Shown: piece after piece, positions 26,430 to 34,437 of the stretch | Layout: every line of letters starts with the position of its first letter | How positions within the stretch are numbered: the stretch's first letter is position 1 | Assembly: GCF_001431485.1 (NCBI RefSeq) | Contig: NZ_LDJM01000018.1 | Span: 124,001 to 188,000, forward strand | Direction of reading: 5' to 3' | Length of the DNA: 64,000 nt | DNA from: Stenotrophomonas ginsengisoli | GTDB lineage: Bacteria; Pseudomonadota; Gammaproteobacteria; Xanthomonadales; Xanthomonadaceae | Translations under genes and position numbers: made by a program | Notes under the pieces: model-generated | What the model saw: only the letters and a program-made list of their open reading frames with translations | What the model was told of the DNA's origin: nothing | Databases searched by the model: none

Positions 26430-27488
26430 ATGCGTGTAGGTGTGTTGACCGGCGGTGGTGACTGCCCGGGCTTGAATGCGGTGATCCGTGCGGTGACCAA
26501 GTCGCTGATCCGCCAAGGCGATTGCGAGGTCATCGGGATCGAGGATGGCTTTGAAGGCCTGATGGGCGCCACGCCGCGGGTGATGCCGCTGGATTGGGAG
26601 CGCGTGTCGGGCATCCTGCATGCCGGCGGCACCATCCTGGGTACCAGCAACAGCGCCAACCCCTTGGCCAACGAGGCCACCGTGGCCCAGGTCAAGGCCA
26701 ACGTGCAGGCGCTGGGCCTGGAGGTGGTGGTGTCCATCGGCGGCGACGGCACCCAGAGCCTGGCTCATGCACTGGCACAGGCGGTGGGCATGCAGTGCGT
26801 GGGTGTGCCCAAGACGATCGACAACGACATCGCCAACTGCGAGCGCAGCTTTGGCTTTGATACGGCGGTGGCCACCGCCAGCGAGGCCTTGCGCCGGATC
26901 GAGAGCACCGCCAGCAGCCATCACCGGGTGATGATCGTGGAGACCATGGGCCGCCATGCCGGCTGGCTGGCGCTGGAGGCCGGGATTGCCGGTGCCGCCG
27001 ATGTGATCCTGGTACCGGAAATCGACTATGACCTGCAGGCCATCATTGATGTCTGCAAGGCGCGCGAACAGCGCCAGCGCTACACCATCATCTGCATCGG
27101 TGAAGGGGCCAAGGAAAGTGGCCACAGCCAGACCGTGCGCCAGACCATTGCCGGCAGCACCGACCCGGTGCGCCTGGGCGGCGTGGCCCACGTGCTGCGC
27201 GAACGCCTGCAGCCGCACCTGAAAAGCGAAGTGCGTGCCACCGTGCTGGGGCATGTGCAGCGCGGCGGTGAGCCCACCCCGTTTGACCGCGTGCTGGCCA
27301 CCCAGTTCGGCCACCATGCCGCGCAGTTGGTGTTGTCCGGCCAGTTCGGGCGCATGGTCACCCTGCAGCACGGGCGCATCACCAGCGTGCCGATTGCCAG
27401 CGTGGCCAACAGCCAGCGCCGCATCGACCTGCATCACCCGCTGATGGTGATGGCCCGCGATATCGGTATCTGTCTGGGCGAGGCCTGA
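26430..27488 (+). CDS. pfkA: 6-phosphofructokinase (phosphoryl donor ambiguous)
   Basis: The 352-residue enzyme phosphorylates fructose 6-phosphate. It starts MRVGVLTGGGDCPGLNAVIR after CCAGGAGAATCCA. Two positions predict the donor: GGDG (104-107) has Gly where pyrophosphate enzymes have Asp, which favours ATP, while PKTIDND (127-133) has Lys where E. coli PfkA has Gly, as in pyrophosphate-dependent and group III enzymes. From memory, the Xanthomonas campestris enzyme has been reported as pyrophosphate-dependent, so donor use should not be assumed. METMGRHAGW and RGGEPTPFDR are standard family motifs. Confidence 0.88.
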   Translation: MRVGVLTGGGDCPGLNAVIRAVTKSLIRQGDCEVIGIEDGFEGLMGATPRVMPLDWERVSGILHAGGTILGTSNSANPLANEATVAQVKANVQALGLEVVVSIGGDGTQSLAHALAQAVGMQCVGVPKTIDNDIANCERSFGFDTAVATASEALRRIESTASSHHRVMIVETMGRHAGWLALEAGIAGAADVILVPEIDYDLQAIIDVCKAREQRQRYTIICIGEGAKESGHSQTVRQTIAGSTDPVRLGGVAHVLRERLQPHLKSEVRATVLGHVQRGGEPTPFDRVLATQFGHHAAQLVLSGQFGRMVTLQHGRITSVPIASVANSQRRIDLHHPLMVMARDIGICLGEA

Positions 27489-27537
27489 GTACGGCTGTCG
27501 CTACAGGCGGGCTGTTGAGCCGCCTGTTCGGCAACGG

Positions 27538-27562
27538 CTGTCGCGACCGGGGTCGCTCCCAC
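27538..27562. repeat. Single REP-like palindrome
   Basis: CTGTCGCGACCGGGGTCGCT followed by CCCAC resembles half of the paired element at 15530-15600. The 206-base gap 27489-27694 also contains CAGGCGG/CCGCCTG (27504-27526) and shows no gene. Confidence 0.5.
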
Positions 27563-27694
27563 GGTGTCATCTGCAAGCCTGGTCGCGGTGTTGGTCAGGT
27601 AGTGGTGATGCTGGAGTAGCCCGGTGTACGCGCGGGCGCGCCGGGCCTGAGCGCCGTGATTTTTGATCTTTTCTGCAACTGGCTCGAGCAGGCT

Positions 27695-29059
27695 TCAGAG
27701 TGCGGGGGACTGGCCGTATTGAGCCTGTTCGGCCTGCTGCGTGTGTGCCGGGTTGTCGTTGGGCTGTTGCTGGTTGGCCTGGCGCTGTTCCTGCTCGCGA
27801 TGGGCCTGCAGTTGGTCATAACTTTGTTCGGCCGGGGCAGACAGTGCTTGTGCGGTACTCATATGCGCACGGTTGAGGTACGGGTCGCAGTGGCTGCCTT
27901 CTGCCTCGCGGCTGAGGAAGACCAGTGCGCCGGCAGGCTGTTGCCCACTGGCGTTGCTGAAGCAGATGGAGGGGGCGTCGTCTGCGGTAAAGCCACTGCG
28001 GGCGGCCAACAGGCTCAGGCTGGCACTCATGCGCTCGCTGTCGGCATCCCAAGGTTTGCCCAGGCGGGCTTCCAGCTGGGCCAGCTCACTGCGCAGGTGC
28101 TGGTCCAGGGCTTGATCCTGGGCGCTGAGACGCTGATTGCCCGTTGCGCTGGTTTCCTGGGTGTTGGCGGGGGCGTGGCTGACCGCAGGCGCCTTGGTGG
28201 GGATGAAGTTGGCCGGTATGGCGTCCGGCGCCAACGCGCTGGGATCTATCCCCAAGGCAGGAAGGTCGACATACACGGCGGGTGCCGCTCTGCCCGGGTT
28301 GTCCTTCTGGGCCTGGGCTTCGGCATTGGCAATGATGCGAAGTCCGATCTGACCATAGTGATGTGGATAGCCGCGTTCGTCATAAAACAGCTTGCCCATT
28401 GCCTCCACGTTCTCTGGCTTGCTCGGGTCAATTTGCAGGTTTTGATCGAAGACAAGGTTGTCGCGGGCTAGATAGCTGTAATTTGGTCGGGTGCCGCTAC
28501 GATCAATGTACGATTTCATCTCGCGAGGGTTGGCTTCGTACAGATCTTCCAATGTGGCTTGTTTGTTCTGGCCGCGCACATATTCAGCCAGTGCATTTAC
28601 ACCATGGATTTCATCAATGGCTTCGCGGGTGCGCTGCAGCTGGCCGCGTTGCGCCATCGTATCGGTATAGTCGTGGTTGCCACTGCTCTGTGCCAGGGCA
28701 TCAACATCTTGTTGGAATTGATTGTTGGTGGCCCGGATACTTTCACGATTCAATGCGTGGCCGATTTCATGGCCAGCAACGATACGTATGTAGTTTCTAT
28801 CGGCAGGAGCTGCCAAACTGCCACCGAGAAGTCCGTCGCTGGGCAGGCTGATGACGCCGGATCTGCTGTTGTAGAGCCCATCTCCACCAGCCCCGGTGCT
28901 GTCAAATCCAGTCAACTGCCCAGCTTCGGCGGCTTGGTTGAAACGTGCCTTCAGCTGCGGTGTGTCGTCCAGGATGGCCGCCAGTGCTTTGCCCTGGCCT
29001 GGGTAGGCGGCATCAAATGCATCCAACATTTGTTCGAGCTTGGTCTTGTTGGTTGACAT
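27695..29059 (-). CDS. Putative X-T4SS antibacterial effector, zinc metallopeptidase with XVIPCD
   Basis: The 454-residue protein starts MSTNKTKLEQMLDAFDAAYP and has no signal peptide. An N-terminal zincin domain carries HEIGH (97-101) in RIVAGHEIGHALN, with downstream acidic residues such as EIHG that could give the third ligand. A linker (about 290-310) leads to a C-terminal region (about 313-454) resembling the XVIPCD secretion signal of Xanthomonadales type IV effectors: LDQHLRSELAQLEARLGKPW, DADSERMSASLSLLAARSGF, SAPAEQSYDQLQ and a Gln-rich tail. By family knowledge such effectors are injected into rival bacteria and act in the periplasm. Its start overlaps the stop of the upstream lipoprotein gene (TAATG). 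The target is unknown. Confidence 0.78.
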   Translation of the reverse strand: MSTNKTKLEQMLDAFDAAYPGQGKALAAILDDTPQLKARFNQAAEAGQLTGFDSTGAGGDGLYNSRSGVISLPSDGLLGGSLAAPADRNYIRIVAGHEIGHALNRESIRATNNQFQQDVDALAQSSGNHDYTDTMAQRGQLQRTREAIDEIHGVNALAEYVRGQNKQATLEDLYEANPREMKSYIDRSGTRPNYSYLARDNLVFDQNLQIDPSKPENVEAMGKLFYDERGYPHHYGQIGLRIIANAEAQAQKDNPGRAAPAVYVDLPALGIDPSALAPDAIPANFIPTKAPAVSHAPANTQETSATGNQRLSAQDQALDQHLRSELAQLEARLGKPWDADSERMSASLSLLAARSGFTADDAPSICFSNASGQQPAGALVFLSREAEGSHCDPYLNRAHMSTAQALSAPAEQSYDQLQAHREQEQRQANQQQPNDNPAHTQQAEQAQYGQSPAL

Positions 29060-29664
29060 TAATTTTCTCCGGTGATCTCTATTGAGATGTACTGGATGCA
29101 CGCGTCGGTGTCTGCTTCGCCATATTTACCATCCACCGTAGCGGTGATTACGATAGAGCCAGCCCGGCTGCGCCATCGGGCATCGCTGCCAAACCGGATT
29201 GGCCCCAACCACTGGGCAGGTGTGGCACCGGCAGCGGTCAGCACCGGTTGCAGTGCGGCCACGCTGAGAGGGCACTGCCCAGGGGCAGGCTCGAACTCCA
29301 GATCAAGTCGTATTGCCTGCGGTGAGCCTACCCCAACGCCAATGACCCCAAAATTGCTGCCGTCCGACAGTGGTATATCGGTTCCGAAATACACTGGACC
29401 TTTCGAACGTGACTGCAAAGGGTAGCCCAATTGGGTGGCAACCTCGTCGGCAGAAAAATGACGGACATGCTGGGCACCACGGATCATCCGGGTCAGTGCA
29501 GAGAGCAGTTCTGGCTGGGACAATTCGGTCATGGCTTCGGTTTCCGGCAGGTGAATGATTTTTGGGGAGGCGATGGCATCGGTGTGGCGACAGCCAAACA
29601 GCAAAAATGATGTGCTCAGCAACAGGCTGAGCAAGGCGACAGGCGATGATGGCGGTGCTTTCAT
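29059..29664 (-). CDS. Putative immunity lipoprotein 1 (X-Tfi-like)
   Basis: The 201-residue protein has a lipoprotein signal (LLSLLLSTSFLLFGC, Cys25), so it is predicted to be a periplasmic-side lipoprotein. Conserved blocks are RMIRGAQHVRHFSADEVATQ, RLDLEFEPAPGQCPLSVAAL, TPAQW.GPIRFGS and DGKYG.ADTDACIQ, with two Cys that may form a disulphide. It lies immediately upstream of the metallopeptidase effector, sharing one base (TAATG). That order and coupling are typical of X-Tfi immunity genes, which protect against self or sibling intoxication. It is the most divergent of three tandem copies. Confidence 0.75.
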   Translation of the reverse strand: MKAPPSSPVALLSLLLSTSFLLFGCRHTDAIASPKIIHLPETEAMTELSQPELLSALTRMIRGAQHVRHFSADEVATQLGYPLQSRSKGPVYFGTDIPLSDGSNFGVIGVGVGSPQAIRLDLEFEPAPGQCPLSVAALQPVLTAAGATPAQWLGPIRFGSDARWRSRAGSIVITATVDGKYGEADTDACIQYISIEITGEN

Positions 29665-29769
29665 TGTTTATCCCGCTCCACTATCCGTGCTTGACGCTAC
29701 TGGTGATGGCGCACGCGGGCAAGCCCAGAGAAGGCGCTGTTGCTGTGGTGGGGCAGGATTGGTGCAAAT

Positions 29770-29790
29770 CATCACATTGGATGTGTGATG
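29770..29790. promoter_or_regulatory. Inverted repeat upstream of immunity gene 1
   Basis: CATCACA / TGTGATG with a 7-base spacer, 106-126 bases upstream of the start codon. Near-identical elements occur at the same distance upstream of the other two immunity genes. It could be an operator or an RNA hairpin. Confidence 0.5.
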
Positions 29791-29804
29791 GCTTGTGTGG
29801 TTTA

Positions 29805-29972
29805 TCACCGGTAACCCTTGCAGCGTGGTTCCTGCATCCTCGATGCATTGCCAACGCCTTGCGCCGGTTGCGTGGCCGCGAGGTCGTCAGTGTCGAGCAG
29901 CGGCCACGCTTCGTGCCACGGGGTGATCCACCTTTTCTCGTGTACTCGGTGGCGCGGCCTTTCCTCAGCCAT
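29805..29972 (-). CDS. Small 55-aa ORF coupled to immunity gene 2
   Basis: The frame starts MAEERPRHRVHEKRWITPW and includes LLDTDDLAATQPAQGVGN. Its ATG overlaps the stop of immunity gene 2 (TGATG), the same coupling seen between immunity gene 1 and the effector. It is about 90 percent identical to the 55-aa ORF at 30718-30885. I do not recognise it. It may be a genuine small protein or the residual 5' end of an effector gene lost during duplication. Confidence 0.45.
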   Translation of the reverse strand: MAEERPRHRVHEKRWITPWHEAWPLLDTDDLAATQPAQGVGNASRMQEPRCKGYR

Positions 29973-30577
29973 CAGTGCTCTCCGAGTATCTGAAGACTGA
30001 TGCGCTGGATGCAGGCATCGGTGTCGGCCGCGCCATATTTGCCATCCACCGTGGCAGTGATCAGTAACGAGCCAGCTCTGCTGTCCCATTCAGCGACACT
30101 GCCAAACCGTATGGGGCCCTGCCACTGGGCAGGTGTGGCACCGGCATCGGCAAGCACCGGCTGCAGTGCGGCTACGCTGAGTGGGCACTGCCCGGGAGCA
30201 GGCTCGAACTCCAGGTCCAGCCGGTTTGCTGGCGGTGAAATGGCTCCTACGCCAAGGACCATGAACTTGCTGCCATCGGCCAGAGCCAGCTCGGTGCCGA
30301 AGTACACCGGGCCTTCTGCGTTTGACTGCAGCGGGTGGCCCAATTGGGCGGCAACTTCATCGGCAGAAAAATGGCGTACATGCTGCGCACCGCGGATCAT
30401 CTTGGTCAGTGCACCGAGCAGTTCTGGCCGGGACATGCCGGCCATGGCTTGGGCTTGTGGCAAGGGCGTGCTTGGCGGCGTGGCAATGGCCTCGGCATGG
30501 CGGCACCCCACCAACAGCAGCGGTACACCCAGCAGCAGGCTGAGCCAGGTGACAGGCGATGATGGCGGTGCTTTCAT
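29972..30577 (-). CDS. Putative immunity lipoprotein 2 (X-Tfi-like)
   Basis: The 201-residue paralogue of immunity lipoprotein 1 has lipobox LLLVGC at the same place and the blocks RMIRGAQHVRHFSADEVAAQ (here KMIRG), DLEFEPAPGQCPLSVAAL and DGKYGAADTDACIQRISLQI. It is closer to copy 3 than to copy 1. No full effector gene follows; a 55-codon frame overlaps its stop. Orphan immunity copies could protect against related effectors of competing strains. Confidence 0.75.
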   Translation of the reverse strand: MKAPPSSPVTWLSLLLGVPLLLVGCRHAEAIATPPSTPLPQAQAMAGMSRPELLGALTKMIRGAQHVRHFSADEVAAQLGHPLQSNAEGPVYFGTELALADGSKFMVLGVGAISPPANRLDLEFEPAPGQCPLSVAALQPVLADAGATPAQWQGPIRFGSVAEWDSRAGSLLITATVDGKYGAADTDACIQRISLQILGEH

Positions 30578-30682
30578 TGTTTATCCCGCTCCAATATCCG
30601 TGCTTGACGCTATTGATGATGGCGCACGCGGGCAAGCCCAGAGAAGGCGCTGTTGCTGTGGTGCGACAGGATGGGGGCAAAT

Positions 30683-30703
30683 CATCACGTTGGATATGTG
30701 ATG
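30683..30703. promoter_or_regulatory. Inverted repeat upstream of immunity gene 2
   Basis: CATCACG / TGTGATG around a 7-base spacer, 106-126 bases upstream of the start; counterpart of 29770-29790. Confidence 0.5.
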
Positions 30704-30717
30704 GCTTGCGTGGTTCA

Positions 30718-30885
30718 TCACCTGTAACCCTTGCAGCGCAGTTCCTGCATCGTCGATGCATTGCCAACGCCTTGCGCCGGTTGCGTGGCCGCGAGGTCGT
30801 CAGTGTCGAGCAGCGGCCACGCTTCGTACCACGGCGTAATCCGCCTTTTCTCGTGTACTCGGTGGCGCGGGCTTTCCTCAGCCAT
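30718..30885 (-). CDS. Small 55-aa ORF coupled to immunity gene 3
   Basis: The frame starts MAEESPRHRVHEKRRITPWY and is a near copy of the ORF at 29805-29972, with five substitutions in 55 residues and no indel. Its ATG overlaps the stop of immunity gene 3 (TGATG). Function unknown. Confidence 0.45.
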   Translation of the reverse strand: MAEESPRHRVHEKRRITPWYEAWPLLDTDDLAATQPAQGVGNASTMQELRCKGYR

Positions 30886-31490
30886 CAGTGCTCTCCGAGT
30901 ATCTGAAGACTGATGCGCTGGATGCAGGCATCGGTGTCGGCCGCGCCATATTTGCCGTCCACTATGGCAGTGATCAGTAGCGAGCCAGCCCTACTGTCCC
31001 ATTCAGCCACGCTGCCAAAGCGTATGGGTGCTTGCCATTGGGCGGGCGTGGCACCGGCAGCGGTCAGCACCGGTTGCAGTGCGGCCACGCTGAGAGGGCA
31101 CTGCCCGGGGGCAGGCTCGAACTCCAGGTCCAGTCGGTCTACCTGTGGTGAGGACAAGCCGACGCCGAACACCAGGAATTTGCTGCCATCGGCCAGTGGC
31201 AGGCTGGTGACGAAATACTCAGGGCCTTCTGCGTTTGACTGCAGCGGGTGGCCCAATTGGGCGGCAACTTCGTCAGCAGAAAAATGGCGGACATGCTGGG
31301 CGCCGCGGATCATCCGGGTCAGTGCACCGAGCAGTTCTGGCCGGGACACGTCGGCCATGGCTTGGGCTTGAGACGAAGGTGTGGTTGGTGGGGTGGCAAT
31401 GGCCTCGGCATGGCGGCACCCCACCAACAGCAGTGGTACACCCAGCAGCAGGCTGAGCCAGGTGACAGGCGATGAGATGGTTGCGGTCAT
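30885..31490 (-). CDS. Putative immunity lipoprotein 3 (X-Tfi-like)
   Basis: The 201-residue paralogue starts MTATISSPVTWLSLLLGVPL with lipobox LLLVGC. Its mature part is close to copy 2 (RMIRGAQHVRHFSADEVAAQ, YFVTSLPLADGSKF, DGKYGAADTDACIQRISLQI). It is first in transcription order. The start at 31490 was chosen because the upstream in-frame sequence is not conserved with the other copies, whereas the signal peptide aligns exactly. Confidence 0.75.
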   Translation of the reverse strand: MTATISSPVTWLSLLLGVPLLLVGCRHAEAIATPPTTPSSQAQAMADVSRPELLGALTRMIRGAQHVRHFSADEVAAQLGHPLQSNAEGPEYFVTSLPLADGSKFLVFGVGLSSPQVDRLDLEFEPAPGQCPLSVAALQPVLTAAGATPAQWQAPIRFGSVAEWDSRAGSLLITAIVDGKYGAADTDACIQRISLQILGEH

Positions 31491-31594
31491 GGTGGGTCCC
31501 GTTGGATGTCCCGACTCCACGCTACGAGTACACAGGGGGCGAGGACAAGGCCTGTCAGGGCGCCATCGGTGCGACAGGGCAGGAACCGTGCGAG

Positions 31595-31617
31595 CCATCA
31601 CCCTGGATGGGTGATGG
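31595..31617. promoter_or_regulatory. Inverted repeat upstream of immunity gene 3
   Basis: CCATCACCC / GGGTGATGG around TGGAT, about 105-127 bases upstream of the start; the same position as the elements before immunity genes 1 and 2 even though the rest of this upstream region differs. Confidence 0.5.
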
Positions 31618-31629
31618 ACCCATGATTGA

Positions 31630-34335
31630 TCAGGGCAGTGCCTGGGCGCTGTGCGGGTATGTACTGGCTCGGGCTTGCGCTGGCTTGTAGGCGCAGCGCG
31701 GGTAGCTTGAGCAGGAATGGAACTCACCAAAGGGGCCGCTGCGCAGGATGAGCACCCCGGTGCCACAGGCCGGGCAGCGTTGCTCGTTCACCGCCTGGCC
31801 ATCGAGTTGGGTCAGCTGCACGGCGCCATCGGCAACCAGTTCGTCCAGGAACGGCGAGTTGCGGCCCTGCACGCTGAGCAGCACCACCTGGCGGCGGGCG
31901 CGGGTCAGGGCGACGTAGAACAAGCGGCGTTCCTCGGCCAGCGGGAAGGTGTCGCCATCGGGCATGGCCAGGGCCAGGGCCGGGTCATCGGCGCGCTGGC
32001 TGGGGAAGCTGCCGGCCAGCAGCCCGGGCACGATCACCACATCGGCTTCGGCGCCCTTGGAGCGGTGGATGGTGGCAAAGCGCAGCTCCAGCCATGCACC
32101 GAAACGTGCCTGCCAATCAGCCGGGATGCAGGTGCGCTCGTGGTTGTAGCGGCCCAGTACGAACACCTGCAGCTTGCCCGCGCGCCCGGGCGCCTGCTGG
32201 CCACTGCGCAGTTGCATGACCAGACGCGTGAGCAACTGGCCCACCGCATCGGCCAGCTGTTCGCGCCGGGCTACCTGCACCGCCTGCAGCACCGGGCCAT
32301 GCTCGGGCGTGGACGAGTGCACCTGCTTGGTCAGCTGGGCCGGGTTCTTGCTGACAAAGCGGCTGGCCACATCGCACAGGGCCTGCGGGCAGCGGAAGGT
32401 GCGTTGCAGCTGCAGTACCCGGCCGTGGCCGAAGTAGTCGGCAAAACGGGTCATCACGCTGATGTCGGCACCGGCAAAGCGGTTGATCGACTGCCAGTCA
32501 TCGCCCACCGCAAACAGGTACCGATGTGGCGCGGCAGCCAGGGCGCGACACAGGCGGGCGCGGGCACGCGAGGCATCCTGGAACTCATCGGCCATCACCA
32601 GGGTCCACGGCGTGCTGGCCTGGCCACTTTCCAGCAGGGTGGCGGCCTGGTTGAGCATGTCCTCGAAATCGATACCGTGTTCGGCGGCCAGGGCCTCATC
32701 CCAGGCCTGGATCACGCTGCCGGCCAGTTCGAGGAAGCGGCGGTGGCGCTCTGCAAAGTCATCGCCCGGCAGCGCGGACAGGCGCTGTTGCAGGGCGGCG
32801 CGGTCCAGGGCGTTGCTCTTGGCATGGGTGATGAAGCAACGCATCAACGCGATCAGGGCGTCATCGCTGAGCGGGGCCTGGCCATCGGCTGGCAGCTCAC
32901 GGTCCGGATGGGGGTCCAGTTCGATGCCGGCCGCCTGCAGGGCATTGGCCATCATGTGGAAGGCCTGGCCGCTGCGCAGCTGCTGCGAGTCGGTTTCCAG
33001 CCAGGCCTTGCCCTGCCGGTGCTGGCCCAGATGCTGCCAGTCCAGTGACTGCTCGCGGGCGGAAAAATGCAGGGGCCGCTGGCCATCGGCATCCAGCTGC
33101 AGATGGGCGTGGTACAGCCCGGCCTGCGGGTAGTGGAAATCGGCGCCCGCCGCGCCAGCACACTGGTAGTCCACACCGTTGTAGAACAGCCAGTTGGCGA
33201 TCAGGCATTGCTCCTGGCTGCGTAGCTGTTCGCCGCGCAGGGTACGTGCATAGGGCTGCCCGTCACGGTCATGGCCGTCGGCATGGTCCAGCGCGGTGCC
33301 GGGTGCGGGCAGGGCATGGCCGAACACCAGGCGGAACATGTCCCAGCGGGTGCGGAAATCTTCCGAACGATCCTTCAGTGTATCCACCAGTTCGGCCAGC
33401 TTTTCGACCCCGGCCTGGGCGTCGATGGCCCAGGCCGGCACATGCGGCCTGCGCCCTCTGGCCTGGCCAATGATCTGCAGGCCCAGGGCATGGAAGGTGG
33501 CCGCCTGGACCTGCCAGTGCGGCTGGCCGAGACGGGCGAAGGCACGCTGGGCGCGCTGCTGCAGTTCGTTGGCTGCCTCCTTGTTGAAGGCCAGCATCAC
33601 GATCTGCCCGGGCTGGGCGATGCCGCGCTCAATGGCATAGGCGGCCTTGGCCACCATGGTCGAGGTCTTGCCCGAGCCGGCCGCGGCCACCACCTGCACC
33701 CGGTTGTCAAAGCAGATCACCGCGCGGGCCTGTTCCTCGCTCAAGGGGCGGCTTTCCACCTGTTCGAACAGGGCACGGCTGTGCACCAGCTCGGCACCGG
33801 CCAGGTGCTGGTTGGCCTGCTCCCACAGCGCCGGCCAGTCGGCCTGCCAGTCTTCGGCGCAGCTGGCATCTGCACCGGCAGGCAGGGGCGAGGATGGCGC
33901 GCGCAGTGCCTGCTGCTGCGCATCGATGGCCTGACGCTGCTGCAGCAGGGCCAGTTGCTGCTCGTGGCTGATCCAGCGGCGCTGCTGCACGGCCTGGTCG
34001 CACAGGGCGTCGGCGGCATCGATCCACGCACGCATGGCGGCCTGGCGGTGCACTTGCCGGGCATTGGCCCGGGCCTGGTCGAGCAGCTGCTGCAGCTGGT
34101 GTGCATCGCGGCGCGACAGCCCGGCCAGGCTCAGCTCCCGGCCATCCTCGCTGTGCAGGTGCAGCGATGCCCACAGCCAGCCCTGATCCAGCCGCACCCC
34201 TTCACTGGCCAGTGGCACGCTGCAGCGGGCGGTGGGGGTGATGGCGGTGAGGTGGGCATCATCCAGATGCAGCGACCAGGGCGCGCAGCGGTGCAGGCGC
34301 AGGCCAAGGGCAGTGGGAAGCCAGCGGTGTTGCAT
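31630..34335 (-). CDS. UvrD/HelD-type (helicase IV-like) DNA helicase with topoisomerase zinc finger
   Basis: The 901-residue superfamily 1 helicase starts MQHRWLPTALGLRLHRC. An N-terminal about 210-residue region precedes Walker A AAAGSGKT (GSGKT at 220-224), Walker B ADEFQD (583-587), VGDDWQSINRFAG, LQRTFRCP, TIHRSKGAEADVVIV and RLFYVALTRARRQVVLL. The C-terminal CPACGTG...CSSYPRCAY is a topoisomerase-type zinc finger, as in several HelD-like proteins. The likely role is DNA repair or recombination. A Met 29 codons upstream exists but would overlap terminator sequence. Confidence 0.85.
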   Translation of the reverse strand: MQHRWLPTALGLRLHRCAPWSLHLDDAHLTAITPTARCSVPLASEGVRLDQGWLWASLHLHSEDGRELSLAGLSRRDAHQLQQLLDQARANARQVHRQAAMRAWIDAADALCDQAVQQRRWISHEQQLALLQQRQAIDAQQQALRAPSSPLPAGADASCAEDWQADWPALWEQANQHLAGAELVHSRALFEQVESRPLSEEQARAVICFDNRVQVVAAAGSGKTSTMVAKAAYAIERGIAQPGQIVMLAFNKEAANELQQRAQRAFARLGQPHWQVQAATFHALGLQIIGQARGRRPHVPAWAIDAQAGVEKLAELVDTLKDRSEDFRTRWDMFRLVFGHALPAPGTALDHADGHDRDGQPYARTLRGEQLRSQEQCLIANWLFYNGVDYQCAGAAGADFHYPQAGLYHAHLQLDADGQRPLHFSAREQSLDWQHLGQHRQGKAWLETDSQQLRSGQAFHMMANALQAAGIELDPHPDRELPADGQAPLSDDALIALMRCFITHAKSNALDRAALQQRLSALPGDDFAERHRRFLELAGSVIQAWDEALAAEHGIDFEDMLNQAATLLESGQASTPWTLVMADEFQDASRARARLCRALAAAPHRYLFAVGDDWQSINRFAGADISVMTRFADYFGHGRVLQLQRTFRCPQALCDVASRFVSKNPAQLTKQVHSSTPEHGPVLQAVQVARREQLADAVGQLLTRLVMQLRSGQQAPGRAGKLQVFVLGRYNHERTCIPADWQARFGAWLELRFATIHRSKGAEADVVIVPGLLAGSFPSQRADDPALALAMPDGDTFPLAEERRLFYVALTRARRQVVLLSVQGRNSPFLDELVADGAVQLTQLDGQAVNEQRCPACGTGVLILRSGPFGEFHSCSSYPRCAYKPAQARASTYPHSAQALP

Positions 34336-34383
34336 CCAGCACGACCAAACAAAAGACAGCAGGCATCTTAGGCCAGCGGCCAG

Positions 34384-34414
34384 CAAAAAGGCCCCATCAA
34401 GTGATGGGGCCTTT
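34384..34414 (-). terminator. Terminator of the macAB-OMF operon
   Basis: The 13-bp inverted repeat AAAGGCCCCATCA / TGATGGGGCCTTT (34387-34399 with 34402-34414) is followed on the minus strand by TTTTTG. Confidence 0.8.
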
Positions 34415-34437
34415 GTTGGCAAGTGCGCGGCTGTGGC

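Noticed and set aside
31630-34335. The HelD-like helicase as part of the toxin/immunity locus or as a second Gabija helicase
   Set aside because: It has G+C like the chromosome, lies upstream with a separate gap, has no OLD nuclease partner and carries a topoisomerase-type zinc finger typical of helicase IV relatives.
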